DNA of 64,000 bases, taken from NCBI GenBank assembly GCA_949752735.1, contig OX457047.1:38558741-38622740 (forward strand), written 5' to 3'. Positions within the stretch are counted from its first letter, which is position 1. Every line of letters starts with the position of its first letter. A model generated the notes under the pieces. It worked only from the letters and a program-made list of their open reading frames with translations. It had not been told where the DNA came from and searched no databases. Origin of the DNA: Lumbricus terrestris. Its lineage: Eukaryota > Annelida > Clitellata > Crassiclitellata > Lumbricidae. The position numbers and the translations under genes were made by a program. Below are positions 63,400-64,000 of the stretch, piece after piece.

Positions 63400-63582
63400 C
63401 AGAACGTAACCCTGTTCTTGTCCGAGCGAACGTCGATGATCCGGGTTCGACTCCCGACTCGACAGTTCCCGTTTGACGCTCACACTGCCACGACGAAGAC
63501 GACCATTGACCGGATTCGAACCCAGGTCGCTATGACAGTCAAAGGCCACTGAGATATACCATTGGGCCAGTAATTGCACCAC
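63400..63582 (-). mobile_element. Candidate second tRNA-derived SINE family
   Basis: On the minus strand TGGCCCAATGG (A-box-like) is followed about 45 bases on by a perfect B box, GGGTTCGAATCC. On the plus strand a second B-box-like GGGTTCGACTCC is at about 63440. This is unlike the 50000 SINE family. A functional tRNA is unlikely because no cloverleaf was evident. Confidence 0.5.
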
Positions 63583-63585
63583 TCC

Positions 63586-63753
63586 ATGGATGAATCAACC
63601 GACGAGTCCCTCTATCCCCTTCCTTCAGCGACCGATGCGAAGGACCGACCGGGTCCAGAGGCAGGCGAGAGGCAGCGAAAGGATGCGGCTCAGTCGGAGG
63701 ATGCTCGTAGTGGTGGTGGTGGCTGCGGCTGCTGCAGAGGAGAAGGCTGCTGA
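63586..63753 (+). CDS. Short ORF in GC-rich right edge, unknown
   Basis: 55 codons from ATG (MDESTDESLYPLPSATDAKD) through a Gln/Arg/Glu-rich part to a Cys cluster (GGGGCGCCRGEGC) and TGA. The surrounding 63590-64000 is GC-rich compared with the rest of the intergenic region, so a promoter or first exon of the next gene is possible. I do not recognise a family, and it may be non-coding. Confidence 0.2.
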   Translation: MDESTDESLYPLPSATDAKDRPGPEAGERQRKDAAQSEDARSGGGGCGCCRGEGC

Positions 63754-64000
63754 TGCTGACCGATGGTTGAGTTGCGGAGATGCGTCGGCATCGCGAAGCT
63801 GAGGGTCGGGGTTCGGTTCGTGGAGTAGGCGAGTGCTCTTCCCTGAGGAGGAGGAGGAAGGGGAAGGCAGGGCGGGGTGGCGAGATGCGGGTTGTGGCGG
63901 AGGATGGTTGGAGGCGGTGACGGCGGATGGTCGAAGCTTTGAAGGCTGAACGTTGACGTCATCGTCAGGAGACGAAAGACAATGGTCTGAAAGAAGACAA

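Overview
This window is animal nuclear DNA. It carries a multi-exon gene with GT/AG introns for the metazoan Rab-GAP-like protein EVI5, non-LTR retrotransposons, tRNA-derived SINEs, hAT and mariner elements and abundant simple repeats. The style (TAGGCCTA-rich spacers, L2/CR1-like LINE tails, an intron-rich EVI5) suggests a marine invertebrate, perhaps an echinoderm or another deuterostome. The taxon is a guess.

Region 1 (1-20616) is a tandem array. A unit of about 4.4-4.5 kb (after subtracting later insertions) is repeated, each with one GC-rich, apparently intronless gene of 344-389 codons. There are four complete copies (4050, 9925, 14321 and 19043) and the 3' end of a fifth at the left edge, all on the + strand. 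The last ~135 residues and an N-terminal helix resemble the PA28/REG (PSME) proteasome-activator family, although the proteins carry a long inserted, acidic middle. The copies fall into two subtypes whose upstream spacers differ in step with the proteins (order A-B-B-A for copies 1-4). Each gene is preceded by a (TGAT)n tract. Copy 2 has a 2-bp insertion that replaces the conserved C-terminal tail, and copy 3 has lost the ancestral ATG. The spacers hold a 923-bp hAT element, a 430-bp Harbinger-like MITE, a SINE and perfect fold-back palindromes.

Region 2 (20617-31128) has no recognisable protein gene. It holds a reverse-transcriptase fragment at the array edge, a (TCA)n microsatellite, two hAT MITEs with perfect 8-bp target duplications and old LINE/SINE tails. 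It probably also contains the unlocated 5' leader and promoter of EVI5.

Region 3 (31129-60120) is EVI5 on the + strand: 18 coding exons with consistent splice sites and phases, 1,097 predicted residues, both TBC catalytic fingers present, a long coiled coil, and a poly(A) signal at 60114. The first coding exon encodes a long N-terminal extension with 14-residue repeats. Intron 9 contains a candidate alternative first exon (48672-48718) whose splice phase fits exon 10; it would make a TBC-less coiled-coil isoform. The introns are loaded with repeats: a mariner derivative with ~450-bp inverted ends, a long inverted repeat, an inverted SINE pair around exon 11, a LINE with an open 607-residue RT ORF, related hAT MITEs and many mini- and microsatellites.

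Region 4 (60121-64000) is intergenic: tandem repeats, a possible MITE, a minisatellite, a second tRNA-like SINE and a GC-rich right edge with a short ORF of unknown meaning.
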